64,000 nucleotides of DNA, from the NCBI GenBank assembly GCA_022829145.1, contig CM040755.1:14322063-14386062 (forward strand), given 5' to 3'. The notes beneath the pieces are model-generated. The model was not told where the DNA came from. It did no database searches and saw only the letters and a program-made list of their open reading frames with translations. This document shows positions 48,701 to 64,000 of this stretch, piece after piece. Every line of letters starts with the position of its first letter. The stretch's first letter is position 1. Both the position numbers and the translations under genes were made by a program. Origin of the DNA: Albula goreensis. Its lineage: Eukaryota; Chordata; Actinopteri; Albuliformes; Albulidae.

Positions 48701-49424
48701 AAAGAACAGCGACAAAAAAAAAAACGCTTGCTGACTTTGCAAAATGTGTGAGTCCCCTGAGTATAGATATTTTTTGGTCTGTAAAGACTAGCTATAATTG
48801 CACAATCAAGCATTAAAAATATGAAAGGGTAATATTAATGGAAAATGCTTTGTTGTTATAAACATACAGAACACTATAATAAATACTCAGCTTTTCTTCC
48901 TTTTCAGAATTTTACATTCATCTCTTTTTTGAAGCTGAATTGATGGTGTGATAAATAGCAACAGTTATTTTGATACAAAAAACAGTGCACAGTTTTGTCA
49001 GTTGAGAGTTTAGTGGATGTGATGAATGGTAATAGTAATTCATAGTCGATGCCAATGGTTGCTGTTATTATATTATTTTTTTAATTGGGTCAAATGGACC
49101 CATAAGTGAGACATTGATGACTAAAGCTTAACTAAACAAAATAATCCTTGAGATTAAATTAGGTTGTTTTAGGAAGATTACAGTTCCCCCTTCGATGGAT
49201 CCAAAATGTAATAACACCACCAATGTCAATGTCATAAATGAATGGCGATACAATTAAAATAACTAGAGCATAAAATAATTCCATTGCCATGGCCCACACT
49301 TTCATCTTTCAGCCAAGTCTCTGTCTACATATTGACAACGTACCAATTTAATGAGCATAACAATTGAAAAGGAAAAAGGATTGAAATGATTATTTGGCAC
49401 TTGAAAATTATTATGTGGGCATAT

Positions 49425-49426
<2 letters not shown>
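45743..49426. other. Gene desert, 45.7-49.4 kb
   Basis: AT-rich sequence with no recognised gene, apart from a possible exon at 46811-46960. An A12 run occurs near 48713-48724. Confidence 0.5.
46811..46960 (+). other. Candidate 150 nt internal exon of an unknown gene
   Basis: The segment is bounded by an AG acceptor (46809-46810, after TGTATCCTTT) and a near-consensus donor CTAG|GTAAGG (46961). It is exactly 150 nt and one frame is open throughout (49 codons plus split codons, phase 2 at both ends). The peptide contains TNQGCEGALEQESAEDICTD and DVEDRPSACTDRCSR, with five cysteines and many acidic residues, suggesting an extracellular or disulfide-rich segment. I do not recognise the protein. 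The pyrimidine tract is weak and no partner exons were identified, so this is tentative. Confidence 0.25.

Positions 49427-49518
<92 letters not shown>
49427..49518 (+). repeat. Microsatellite (CAAT)23
   Basis: Uninterrupted tetranucleotide array of 92 bases. Perfect purity indicates recent expansion and likely length polymorphism. It makes a spurious frame of repeating Ser-Ile-Asn-Gln. Confidence 0.97.
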
Positions 49519-49519
<1 letters not shown>

Positions 49520-50461
49520 TTAGAGTTTCATATTAGGATGTTTTTAGGACATAGATCTGGGCTTCCACTTGTGAGGAATTGGGTCCAATTTCCAGGTGAG
49601 ATGCTGCTGTTGTACCCTCCTGCATGGTACTAAATCCATATTGCTTCTGTGAATTTCCAGCTATGTAAATGGATATCATGTTAAAATATAATCTGTGAGG
49701 GTGGATCTGTGTTGGGTTATGGGTTATGTGCAATACTTGCAAATAGCAAAACTGTACCAGATTATTAAGTTGCGATGTCCCCTAAAATGACTTGGTGATT
49801 TTTATCTCCAAGTCATTTTCAATCTCTTTAGTCTCAGTTAAGCAGGGCACAGGGGGATATTTTACTCTAACTTGAAAGTATGGCTTCACATAAAAAGATG
49901 AATCTTTTTCACACAGGGAAATGTGCATTGAGAAGGAGGTTATTTTTCTTTTGAATGCCATCTTTGAGCTGCACTGAGAGTAGTAGGGGAGAGTCCTAGC
50001 GATACAGGTTATTCTGATGGCAGCATAGACTGAAATATGCTGTGACAATGGCATCTAAAGGATTCATAATGACACAATGGAAAGGAAGGTTTCCCCCCAT
50101 GATTATTTAGTAACATCCTCAAAAAAAGCCTATGACTGTAAACCCCTCATTCCATTTTCTTGGGTAAGTCACTACCATCTCAGACAAACAACCAGGCTGA
50201 CAGCCTTTTCTGTTGATGAATGGCAAATCTCTTGCTCTTTGAAATGTAAGCACACACCTTCTTGGTAACCACTAATCTTAGCATTTAGTACATGATGCAC
50301 ATTTAACTTCTTTGAACTGCACACATTTGAAGAGAGTTCCATAGTTCCAGTGTTTTTTTGTTCTTTGAATGTGTGTGGAAATTGACACAATGAGTTAGTG
50401 TCGTACAGGCCCTTAGGGGTGTTTGTTCAACTCTTCATGATGAGGCTGGTAGCAAAGGATG
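49519..50461. other. Short desert segment between microsatellite and MITE
   Basis: No gene or other feature that I can support. Confidence 0.5.
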
Positions 50462-50683
50462 TTCTAGAGCAGGGGTGTCAAACTGCAGTCCTGGAGGGCC
50501 GCAGTGGTAGTTGGTTTTTGGTGTGTTTTAGCACTTAATTGATTAATTAAAATCACTGGTTGGCTAAAGAGTCCACACACCTGGTTTCCAAGGCCTAAAA
50601 TGGCTGCCAATCGAAAGGAAAGAACAAAAACCCGCAGACACTGCGGCCCTCCAGGACTGGAGTTTGACACCCCTGTTCTAGAG
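50462..50683 (+). mobile_element. hAT-type MITE, 206 bp, with 8 bp target-site duplication
   Basis: The element (50470-50675) is flanked by exact 8 bp duplications TTCTAGAG (50462-50469 and 50676-50683), the duplication length of hAT transposons. Its ends are inverted repeats starting CAGGGGTGTCAAACT; the first 37 bases match the reverse complement of the last 37 with a single mismatch at position 16. The interior has no coding capacity, and the arms stay loosely complementary further in, so the element is a non-autonomous near-palindrome mobilised in trans. The CAGGGGTGTCAAACT terminus is common among fish and amphibian hAT elements. The intact duplications suggest a relatively young insertion. 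Confidence 0.93.
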
Positions 50684-53600
50684 TGTCTTCAGCGCTTGTC
50701 TGCAATCCCCACCCTGCCACACTGGAGACGGCATGCTGAGGCTGCTGTGGTAACCGCTGTGGTCATCATCAAGGATTCCTGGAAGTTGAGTCATCGTCAT
50801 CAATGTCATGACATCCACAACTTGTGCAGTGGCTCAGTAGCAGAGGGACTGTGGTCATAGGCATACATTACAGGGAGACAACAGGAAATGAAAGGTCATA
50901 CATTCATCCTTTTCCTGAACAACAAAGAAATAAAAAGCCAGTGGTTACTACTACCACCTCCAACCATTAAGTAAAAGTGAACCCCTCCCATTTCTCATGG
51001 GCGCTACACCACTGACTGTGGTGTATGGGATGTAGACTTGGGCCAGTCAGCGTGAATGCTGATTTTGACCATTCGTGCATGTGAGAACAGTGATGGTTTT
51101 TTTTTCAGATTATTTGTTTTCTTAGCAGAAGCCCTTACTCAGTGTAAAGTACAGGCTCACAAGAAGCATATAATCCACTGAGTGGCTGACTGAAATGTCA
51201 AGGCTAGTGGCAATTCTTTGTCTGAGAAGTCCAGTTTCCGATCCTTACACTTCATCTGTGCCCTGATGTGTGTTCTGAATTAATAGTGTTGCAAGGCATA
51301 ATATAACCATGAATACATCTACATTAATTCATGGAAATTATAATGAGTCAGAAACAAGTCTTTAAAAATGATTTTCTGTGAGGACTTTTGCACCCCTGTT
51401 AGTGGTTGTCCACACTTTGATATTGCTTTCCAAAGTAAATGTATGTGCAGAGCGGTGACTCATGTGGCCTAATGTTGTTTCCAGGACCTGGGGAGCCTGC
51501 TCCATGGCTGTACAGCAGTGGCAGCCATCTTGGCTCACAAGTCTTCTCCATGACCTGATTACCCCTGTGTGTGAGAGGCATCTGCTGCCACAGCCAGCTA
51601 GAGTCAGTTCCAGCTTCAATATATCACTCTGTACATTAAGAGAGTGATATCCAGTGCTGCAGACTCAAAGGTATTTCCCTAACTTTTGGATAAACATCGG
51701 TCAGCTGCCCTCTGAAAGGAGCAATTTATTGTCTTGCCTCCTGCTGTACTCCATTTTCCGTCTTTTCTGATGATTTAGCACGTCCTGAAAAAAAAAATAC
51801 ATGTATGAAAATCGATTTATCATCTCTGAGGACACAGATCCTGGCAAAGTTGTCCTGTCACTATGTGGACTGTAAATTTACCCTTAAATAACTCTAGATG
51901 GAACAATGGCTGCAAACCTGATTATATAAAACATGCACTTTCTATATTTTTTCTTTTCAGAGACTGTGTAATTGCACTCTTATCTTTTTTTTTGTCACTC
52001 TTGTGTCTGATGGTCATCAAACATAAAACATCAGCTCTGATGTGACTTGCCAAGTTTGAATTCCACCAAGACTTGTTTGCTCGAAAGAACAAAAAGATTC
52101 AAAAATAACTAAATGTCTTTAGCAGATTGCATACCCCTGTAGACTAAGGCAATATCTTTTGATGCAAAAATAATATAATACATTTGGGGCCAAAACTCTC
52201 AAATTCAAAAGTTTTTATTTTATTTTTATATTCTAAATACGTCTAATGTGCCCTTACAGAAAATAAGTGCATATAATAATGAATCCCCTGTTTCATTTGC
52301 TAATGGCTGTAATAGTGTTCCTCCTTGTTATGCTCATGGTAGATGTATGTGCCATTCTCCAATGAATGCCGCCATGAGATAATTAATACATCTGCAAGTC
52401 CCATCACAAGGATTCCATGTGCTTTTGATTCAGTACAAAGCATTTTGCACAAAGCAGTCTTCAGTGTTTTTTGTCAACTTCTTATATAATCACTTTTTCC
52501 CCGGAATAACGATGATCACTGCTCTTATTAACTTCCTTCACTTAAACCAGCCAAACCGACATTACTTTTAACCTAATTCAGAATCATTAAAATGATAAAA
52601 TAACCTTGCTGTTCTGTTGCGTGCATTGATTGAACCGGGAATCACTGCAGAGCTGGGAAACACATTGGAAAGTAGAACTCTCAGTGTTACAGTATGTCAT
52701 AGATATAAGTAATTCCAGGTGTTGGCAAAGCTTTCCTGCAAAAAAGAAGCAGAGGAAAAAACAACAGAGTTTTGAACAATCAATCTTGTGCAAAGGCTGT
52801 CTAATCAATTTGTGTCCAAATTAGTTACATTATTCAGTCTAGAATGCTGTGAAGAGAATGGCAATTTGATGTGCAAATCACTCTGATTGTCCCTTTTTGT
52901 TATTCTATTTTACTGCTCCCTTCCAGCTGCACTGAACTTGATTTCCCTATGATTTAATTCAGGAAAATGTATTCTGTCAAAAATGTACACCTTCTCTTCT
53001 CATGGTCTCATTCAGGAAAGTGTATGTGAATGACACAAGTACGCCTATGGTTGCCAGATTGGGAGTAGACCAAATGTCTACTGTCAGTGTAGCTTAATGT
53101 CTCTTTGGGGGTTCCACAAGTCCCGTGTGCATCTGAGTGGAATGTGCCGAACATTTCAGAAGGCATTGAAATGTTCTCCTCTCTCTGCTGACAAAGTGTC
53201 TTGGTTTAATCAGTCACCTGGTAAGCATCTTGAGGTCATTAGTGGATGGAGTCGAACTCAAGCAGCAGTGTAACGGAAAGGCCTTTGCCCTCAGCTTCCC
53301 TGTTCCCCAATGATACTCCCAAAGGCTAGAAAGCATTTTTTATTTTTGTTCTTTGAAATCCAAACAGCAGTCCCCTTAACCCCCCAAAAAAGCAAAAGGT
53401 CACAGTAGAAGATTTTTGCACTGACGAGTCCAGTCTCTTATGGAGCGTGATTGCCGTAATGGGAATTTAAATGTCTAATGCCAAACAATAATGAAAGGAG
53501 GATAGGAGAAAAGCATGTGTGATTCATTTGGGTTAACATAGAGAGATGGCACATCGGGCTGCGTGGCGGTGCTGCCTGCATAAAAGCAGAATTAGGCTCC

Positions 53601-55131
53601 TTGGAGAGGTTGGAGAAAGCCAAGCTCAAGTTTTAATGAGACCTGTCTGACATTTACCTACACTCTCTGCCTTTCCAGGAACAACAAAAGAGCACCTATC
53701 AAACAGAAATATGATGAAGCCTCTCCTTAAGAATGCTTACAGAGCCCAGGAGCTCTGCATCAAGAGGTTGTTCAAAATAACCTCTGTGTGATATCTTTGT
53801 TTAATGGTATCTCTCTTGGCCATTTTTTATTCTGAGGAGGCACTCGTCCTTGTTTGCATAAATGAGGCAGGGCAGAGATCTTTTAGCCAATCAGTTAAAG
53901 TGCTTCACTTACATCATCATCAAAAATGCCCAATTATGGCTTTTAATTTAATTATGGAGTCTTTAAGCTCTTAAGCTTTAAGATGACAAACAAAAAACAC
54001 GTAACTGTCATATCAGATACATCACTGATTCATTTGTATGTGGGGAATATTGATGTACAAAGACAAGGGCTTTCACTGTGCACTCTTGTGTAGCAAAATC
54101 TGCAAAGTAAACAAGCAAAATGGCAAGCGTTAGACAGTACATGGAAGTAATTTCTTTCACTCACAAGCCACTGCACTGTTGCTTTGAAGTGCCAGCCCTG
54201 TCAGGCAGGAGGTGAAAATGAGGTAACACAGTCATGAAAAATAGATCACGCGGGGTAAAGTCAGAGAGCTGAGGTGAATTATCTTTCACTGACTGAAACC
54301 AGGCAGGGAGGGAATAGCAGAACTGCAAAGACTACACATACCAGCACATTTTTAATCTCCTACTCCAGCTTGCCTGTGGAGGAGAAAAAAAAAAAATTGA
54401 CAGTATTTGTACTGTTGTCTTAATGGAGTCTAGCAGCTTAAAATTGCCTCCTGCAGTTCTCCTTGACCATTGAGAAACACCATCTGACTTCTGTTATGGA
54501 TGAACCAATCCCAGTCTTAAATTATCCATGTTTATTCAAAAGTGCTGCTGTTGCAGCTACTAAGACGCCTTCTTTTTTCACATGGACATATGATGTAGCT
54601 GTACATAAAAAAAGAAAAATTCCTTGAAGCTGAACTTATTTAGGCAAATGACGACTCTGATCAGTGGTACATTCCAACATCTCATTCTACCAGCTGCTCT
54701 GACATGATAATTAGCACTGCACACCATGATTTGTGCATGAAAAAGAGACTCCACCAGGGAGGCACAAATTGAGGTTCCCTAAGAGTGTGAGAAAACTATG
54801 GAAACGCTGTCTGCTCTGTGCCCTTTGTTTTCAAGCAGACAGGTATGTAGACAGCTACTGGTATTGGTTGAAAGACACAGAGGCCCAATGGGTGCCTGCC
54901 AGCAGCCAGTGGGCAATGAGTGTCATAGTGTCAAATGGCATGGAGACACCCTGTCACTGGGTTGCCTAGCGAGTGACCTGTCGCTCATGACGGTGGTGGA
55001 AGTGAAATGGGTTGGCCTCCCACTCTAGGGGAACTCACGCCTGTCTCAATTATCCAGTGCCGCCTGCAAAGTCACCAGACATTCACCCAAGACAGACAGG
55101 CAGGCATAATAAAATCTACTGGCAGAGGAGG

Positions 55132-55132
<1 letters not shown>
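50684..55132. other. Gene desert, 50.7-55.1 kb
   Basis: No recognised gene. Portions such as 52290-52430 and 53810-53990, which are rich in TAATTA-type and CCAAT-like words and free of repeats, have the look of conserved non-coding elements, but this is impression only. Confidence 0.45.
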
Positions 55133-55186
<54 letters not shown>

Positions 55187-55191
55187 TGTGT
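55133..55191 (+). repeat. Microsatellite (TG)n, about 59 bp
   Basis: Dinucleotide array with one GGG interruption near 55182-55184. Such tracts can adopt Z-DNA. Frames of repeating Cys-Val across it are artefacts. Confidence 0.95.
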
Positions 55192-57680
<2,489 letters not shown>

Positions 57681-57965
57681 GTAAAAATGTATCTGCTTTG
57701 AAAAACAGCCACATTGTTCCCAACACAAGTCCCCCATGAAATATTTACAGTCATAGCTTTGATGGGCTAGACTTGTAGGTTTTTAAATAATAAAGCATTT
57801 TGCTCCACAGGTTCTGCTTACCAAATGACCTACTTGCCAAATGCTATCACTCCTGGCGCTGGTGCATTAATATCTTTGTGTGCTTTGAGTGGATGTATTA
57901 TACATTCAAGCATAAAAATCCAGTGAATTGTCAACATGGGGTAATTATAATTTAACTGTGTGCAC

Positions 57966-57968
57966 AAA

Positions 57969-58007
<39 letters not shown>

Positions 58008-58010
58008 ATA
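57966..58010 (+). repeat. Microsatellite (AAAT)11
   Basis: Pure tetranucleotide array of 45 bases. Confidence 0.96.
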
Positions 58011-58159
58011 CATGCAACTGCAGAATAATCACACACATTGAAACTGTCTTCTTAAAAAGAAAAATACACATATCTTATAACTTATTCAGACATCATTTAG
58101 GCATTACAAGACTCCATAAATCAAGAATTCTAATGATCCATGATAGAAACAAAAAATTG

Positions 58160-58160
<1 letters not shown>

Positions 58161-58224
<64 letters not shown>
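58161..58224 (+). repeat. Microsatellite (GATT)16
   Basis: Pure 64-base array. The unit is the reverse complement of the CAAT/AATC unit at 49427-49518, so the two arrays lie in inverted orientation 8.6 kb apart. Confidence 0.97.
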
Positions 58225-58379
58225 TTCTGATATTTCCATGTCCACTTGATATCAACTGTGGCTCTACAAACATGGTGACATAGGGACCTATCTCATCTCT
58301 TCTTTAGTAAACTATTTTTATCTTATTCACAAATAAATATTTGAAATAGACTGTACTTGTTCAGTATCATCACATGTAT

Positions 58380-58382
<3 letters not shown>

Positions 58383-58416
<34 letters not shown>
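58383..58416 (+). repeat. Microsatellite (AT)17
   Basis: Pure self-complementary dinucleotide array of 34 bases that can extrude a cruciform. Confidence 0.96.
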
Positions 58417-58419
<3 letters not shown>

Positions 58420-61400
58420 TGGGATGTTTGCGCTTCAAGAGATGTGTTATAATTGAATCAAGAGCAATAAAATGATCAATCATAGGATCAAATATGAAAA
58501 ACAGTTTTTTGTTTGGAAGAATCTCATATTTCAAAATACTGTATGTTATTAGTTATACTGTATCTTTCCTTTTTTATAAAGGCAGGCACTAGTGCGATAT
58601 TTGGAATTTTAGCTGAGGTCATTGGCTTTTATCTATTTAGTGTGTTGCTCATCCTTATCCTGATGCAATGAAAACAGCAGCAGTTTTTGTTATTGGAATT
58701 AGTAAGTGGATTTCAGTTTACAGCTCATATAAACTGGCAGCAACACAGGAAAGAGCTAGAAGAGACATAGAGATAAGAATATTGTTGGCGAGGCCCTTGT
58801 TCTTGAAAGACAAGAATTTAATTACTGTCATTTTGTGCATTCTGAGTTTAGGTGGGTTTTTCATTTCAGTGTACAAATTGTCTCTGATTGCAGCTCATGG
58901 AGATAATAGTCTGTACTTTATGAATAATTGCTTGTAATTAAAAATCCTTAAATTTTACTGCAGCGCATGGAGAGAGATAGTGCTACTGGAAGAATACTAA
59001 TCAATTTAGCATGAAATTTAATTGCTCTGGCTGACATTGCTTGTATTCTGTGAGATTTACTTAAAAGTGCACCAGTAATATATTTACAATTAATTATAAT
59101 TGTATTTAAGATCCTTATTTCCCCAATGTCGCTTGGGAACATTTTCTGCTTTACTGTAGTGCATTCACATGTTTGGATGTTTAAGCAAACATACTTTACG
59201 TAATTTTTGTGGTTTGATTATGTCAGGCAAAGCTACAAAGTTACATCATTTGGAGTTTGCTAATAACAAATTTTGGGAGAGGCAACCTTCGGACAACCCT
59301 TTACTCCAACACCAGTATCTATCCAATCCGGTTGTATACGCAGGTATTAATTTGCCGCATACCTTCTCATCCATCAGGCTCTCTGTTTCTGGCATCCCTC
59401 CCCCTCCCCATCCCCACCTTCAAGTCTATTTCCCTTTGTTCTGTTTTTTTTTCACCCTCTTTTAACAGTCAAAAAGGGGGGGGGATTCATCCCAAAAAAT
59501 AGTGAGGCATGACACTACCCCTCTGGACTCCAAGCCCAAGATCAATGTTCCCACCAATATACAACTCGCTACATCATAAACTCCCTCCAAATGCATTCAT
59601 GTTGTGTGAAGATTCATTTCCCTGAAATTATATTGGCACTTGTTTAGCAAACACACTAACCCAAGATACTTGGTTTATATTTTACATATTGTCATTACAT
59701 ATTGTCACTGCTGGATTTAAACTGAGGAAATCCATTTAGATAAACTATGGGCTCTGAGGTACAATATCAGTGCCACAGCTAGCAAGTGTAATTCTGACTT
59801 ATTTTACACTAACCATATGATAAAAATACAGCACTGTACAATTCTGCAAACCACAGACTACCATTCATCTGTGTATGCATCTGCTATGCTTCTGTGTATA
59901 TTGGCCCTTAGGCCCCAGAAAGGGGCCTCATTTGATGGTATAGCATAATGTCACTGAAAAACATCTTAAAATCATTATCTCAGCACCACAGGGCTTTTGC
60001 CCACCACGGATATCCAAGATGGGACCCAAGGCACATTGTTATTGTAAGAGGAATGGAGTGTACCCACTGAAATTAGAGATTAGACAGTCCTATAACGTTG
60101 CAGTATATGAGTATATGGTCAATATATAGTATGAACACAACTTGAAAAATGTGCAAAGCTAGTTGTGTGGATAATTGTTGTATTTAATTGTAAGAGCCTG
60201 GGTTCCAGAATGTTGCGTTATTATTATCATTATAGTGCCTCTGGCCATTTTTATTTAGCCTCTTCTGTGTTCAATGCAGAAGTCAACAGACCATCACCCA
60301 ACCTGTTTGGAAAGCTGGCAGTTTGGGAATCATGGTTGTTTGTGTGATTTTGCTGTGGTTTCTGGAATTCCCCATTTATCCTATAGTCCCCATTGGTTTT
60401 CCCTTTGTTTTGTGAGGTGATATGAGTAAACACATTGTAATAACTTTGTTTAGGAATGACTCTAAACTTCAGACTTCAAGACCTCTTAAGGTTTGAGAGC
60501 TTTAGGGGTAAATTTGGAATGCAGCCAAACAGAGTCATTTTTGCTATGGAAAAAAACAGACATGTGGGTCTTTTAGCAGTGGAATGTGTGTTGTTAACTT
60601 AGGTTTTAATTGTATTTTTGGAAATGTCATTCGCTGACTAGCTGTGAATTTGCGTAATGGGTCCACAAGGTATAATCACAAACTTGTTATGTGAATTTTG
60701 ATAAATATCATGGCGACAAAAACACAAACATTGCCACTGCTGATTTTGATGTCTTTGTCCCTGGAATGTTTTTAATGAGTCATACAGCAATACAATTGAA
60801 CTGAACTAAAGCTTAGTGTGTTGCACATACATAATCACAAGTAAACCGCTTTGCAAGGCAACATGGCTAGACACAGGCAGGCAAAGATGAGAAGGAGAAT
60901 GAGGAGGTATATATTAAAACTACCAAATTTTGTATTCCTCCCTATACAACTATCTACACGTGTGTAGCACTCATTTTCATCTCCACATGATGTCCAATCT
61001 CTTCTGCATAACATCAAGGAGGAAAGCAAAGAAACATGCCAAAAGCAAACTGGACTAGCTCTAAATGCTATGCTGAGCACTGAGAGATGGCTACCCTTAA
61101 TCAGCATAGGGAAGATCAGTCTTTGTGAAGAGTCACCCACAGTACAATATCTGCTTCCTGTCTGTGGTTCAGTGATTACATATCACAACATCTACACTTT
61201 GTAACACTTGACTTGTACCTGAAAACCTCACCAGTGTTTTAGCGTGTGGGTGTCTGCTGAAGTGAACTGTTTTTGTATATAATGGTGCATTCTCTCGGCA
61301 CAACAGCCTTAGATTTCCAACACAGAAGGAATATGCCTGTGATTCCTCTGACACATATAAGCTGTTCTTCATTTCTGTTTTATCACATCTTGGTGGGTAA

Positions 61401-64000
61401 TGTTGGCAGCTAAGAAATGCACATCTCTGAGTAAGAAATGCCACCACCCCTGCCCCCTGCTTTTTTAACTGTTAACTGTGTATCTGGATAACAGTTATGC
61501 TTAATATAACTGGTCCCTCTAAAAGTACCGCTGGCCCCAGCTTGGAGCTCCCATTTGAATTGGTCTATTACCACCACTAGTTATGAGTTGGTCTAACAAT
61601 TTTCTGAACATGCCTCATCACATTTTTGGAAATACTAGATGTGGAATAAATAGCTGAGGCTTTCAAAGATAGTAGAGGTTCTGCCAAAAAATAAATGAAT
61701 ACAGTGATTACAGTACGCCTATCTGATTGTACATGTACATGCATGCACATTGGTGAAACATTGGCCGGGCTGTCTCTTAGCCTTGTCATTGACCAATCTC
61801 TCCTCCAGGCACTCAATTCCAAACTGACACCAACACATTAGATAACTTATTTGTCATAAAACGTTACATTGATAGATTGTTAAAACAAAATGCTTCCATG
61901 TCCTTGGAAAAAAAAGATGAATCACCCAACAAAGGGAATCTGATACTGTTACAGATACACTAATCAAAATGATATTGTTTATTATACATAAATGATTTAT
62001 TTGCCTTGAATTGTTTTTTTGAGCATGCATAATAAACTGAAATTCAGTTCCAGTTTATACTGATTCAGTAATTGGCACAAGTGAAATCACTGTAACATTT
62101 TATATGTCTTTGACAAGTGATTAAAAATACAGAAAATGAATATTGTTTAGATAGATATGTGGTGGACTACCTATATAAGCAGCAACTTACTTGTCAGAAT
62201 TACTTATTAAAAGTATAGCTTTGGAGTGCTCCTCACAGGTCAAAGACCAATCTTTTGCTTTCAGTCCCATCCCCTCACACACATCAATGAAAATATTATT
62301 TCTGTTTGTTAGATGAGCATTTTACAAAACAATAAATGTCACCCCAGTCTCATGATCCCCTCATGAAATTATAGCTGTAAATCAGTATTTTGTGAACTTA
62401 GTTTTTCTGGTTATGATTACTGCCAGAATTATGAACAACACAAATTCAGAATATGAAATGATTATGACTATAGATTGTGATTATAAGAGTAATCAATAAA
62501 AACCATTTGAGCTGAACAGGTTTTAGAAGAGAAATATATTATTTTAGTTATTCTCACAATTCCATCATCTTCATTTTAAAGTATGCTTCTGTTTAAAGTT
62601 ACATTACATTCCAATTTTGTCCTGAAGTAAAGAAATAAAAGGTGTTTGGGTGGTCGGGCGGTTTATGCTCCACGCTCAGGTGTAAAACATAAAGCCACTC
62701 ATGTCTTGAGCCCGCAGTTTTTCTGAGCAGTGCTTCCGCTCCCTGCAGTGCTGAACTGCAGATCCCTCCTCTGAAGGAAATCCATTCTCAAAATTGTATG
62801 TGACTGATTTCCCAGATGATTTTTAAAAGAATGATTAATTCTGATGCATAAATGCATAAAAAAATAAATATATAGAACTGCTGTCATTAAAAATAATGTT
62901 TTTTGTTACTGAGCTAAATTTTTTTTGAATGTATTATTTTGTGTGATTCTTTATAATCAAATATTGTATTCATTAATATGAACATATGGCAGAATGTAAC
63001 TTGTTCTTCTTGTTGCTAAAGGTGTTCATCCCAAGGTGTCTTGTAGACCTCCAAATATGCTGATTTGCATACAGTGCATATTGATCCGAGCAACATAATT
63101 GCAATTTACTCAAGCTGAAGTCAGCCATTTGCTGAGTCCCAGCAGCAATCTTAGTCATTCGGACAAAGTGGGGAATGTGAGACCTTGCAAATGCTGGCTC
63201 AATACCGACCACTTCATCAAGGAACTAATTGGTTTGCTTGCCAAAGATAGACCTCACACTTTCAAATTAAGTTGGTGTGTCTTGCAGTGTAATGATAATA
63301 ATGACTATGGATGTCATATGTTTCTGTTAGCAGTGCTTCCAGTTAGGCTTTCTCATAAGAATATGAAGCAATACATATGAGCACAATGTTTGATAAGCAG
63401 ACTCAGGTGCTAGTATATTGATGAATCATAATCTGTCTATGATGTTTGAACTACTGCCATGCATTTAAAGAGCATGTTTTTTCCATTCTGTTGGTGGTGG
63501 CTAGAACCACACAGCTATTTTTGTTATTCCCTTAAACTGAGAGCACTGACAGAATTTTCTCACCTCTGTTATGGCGAAGTCTTCACTTGACTTTTATTCT
63601 GGACAGATTTGTGGGTAGTTACCCCAGTGTTACCCTACTAGAAATCACAGGCCCATGAAAGAGTAAAGCTCCTATCAAAGAATAAAAGAAAAGACAGGAC
63701 TGATGTTTATAAATAAAATGTTAAAATAACCAAAACATTATTTTTTGCATTATTTTTTAGTTGTATAATTCCAATCTTGAAATTGCTATATGCACTTTTC
63801 TGTTGTATGAATGCTTTATGTTTTCATAAAGTTATTGCTACAATCATGGACAGCCATATGGTGAATTACACATACTGTATGTACACAAGTCAATAAATAC
63901 AAAGTGAGGTAAGCAGACTAAAATGAAGACTACAACTAAACCTTGCAGAAATATTCAATGAATGAATGAAGGGCATCTGGCCACCAAATTGAAAGAGACA
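58417..64000. other. Gene desert, 58.4-64.0 kb
   Basis: No recognised gene. 58600-59150 and 63050-63260 are repeat-free and hold homeodomain-type words (TTGTAATTAAAA, AATTAATTATAATT) and an octamer-like ATTTGCAT (about 63063), so they may be conserved enhancers; this is inference. A G9 run follows a pyrimidine-rich stretch at 59476-59484. Confidence 0.45.

Noticed and set aside
49394-49633. 79-codon frame with repeated Ser-Ile-Asn-Gln
   Set aside because: It is produced by the (CAAT)23 array and has no other coding evidence.
58161-58224. Regularly spaced repeat resembling an array
   Set aside because: The unit is 4 bp with no spacers, so it is a microsatellite and not a CRISPR array.

Overview
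This 64 kb window is vertebrate nuclear DNA, most likely from a ray-finned fish. The evidence is one spliced vertebrate gene (MEX3B) with an AT-rich 3' UTR, long CpG-poor intergenic DNA, long di- and tetranucleotide microsatellites, a hAT-type miniature transposon with intact target-site duplications, a decayed hAT transposase fragment, and tRNA-derived SINE copies. The species cannot be fixed from the sequence alone.

Only one protein-coding gene can be named with confidence. It is MEX3B on the + strand, with coding exon 1 at 5629-5857, a 757 bp phase-1 intron, coding exon 2 at 6615-8011, and a 3' UTR running to about 9345. The spliced product is 541 residues, with two KH RNA-binding domains, a low-complexity Ser/Asn/Gly-rich linker and a C-terminal C3HC4 RING finger. 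Its promoter region (about 5150-5350) carries a CCAAT box and a perfect cAMP-response element (CRE). The 3' UTR holds Pumilio-like and MEX-3-like recognition motifs, in keeping with the autoregulation known for this gene.

Layout: 1-5150 is upstream intergenic DNA with a G-rich patch near 250-318. 5150-9345 is MEX3B. 9346-64000 is a gene desert, which fits the large gene-poor interval downstream of MEX3B in other vertebrates. Inside the desert are: a CpG-rich, coding-like patch (19231-19605); a broken hAT transposase fragment (about 24970-25450); a GC-rich but CpG-poor patch (26100-26560); a perfect 34 bp hairpin (27200-27233); a promoter-like cluster (29980-30510) and a second CRE-plus-TATA pair (41211-41287); two copies of one SINE (32561-32740 and 45424-45742); G-quadruplex-type tracts; a possible unassigned 150 nt exon (46811-46960); a 206 bp hAT MITE (50470-50675); and a dense microsatellite cluster (57489-58416).

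No operons, CRISPR arrays, phage, tRNA or rRNA genes are present. I saw no clear undescribed multi-gene system. The observations most worth following up are the candidate exons and promoters inside the desert and the over-representation of perfect CREs.
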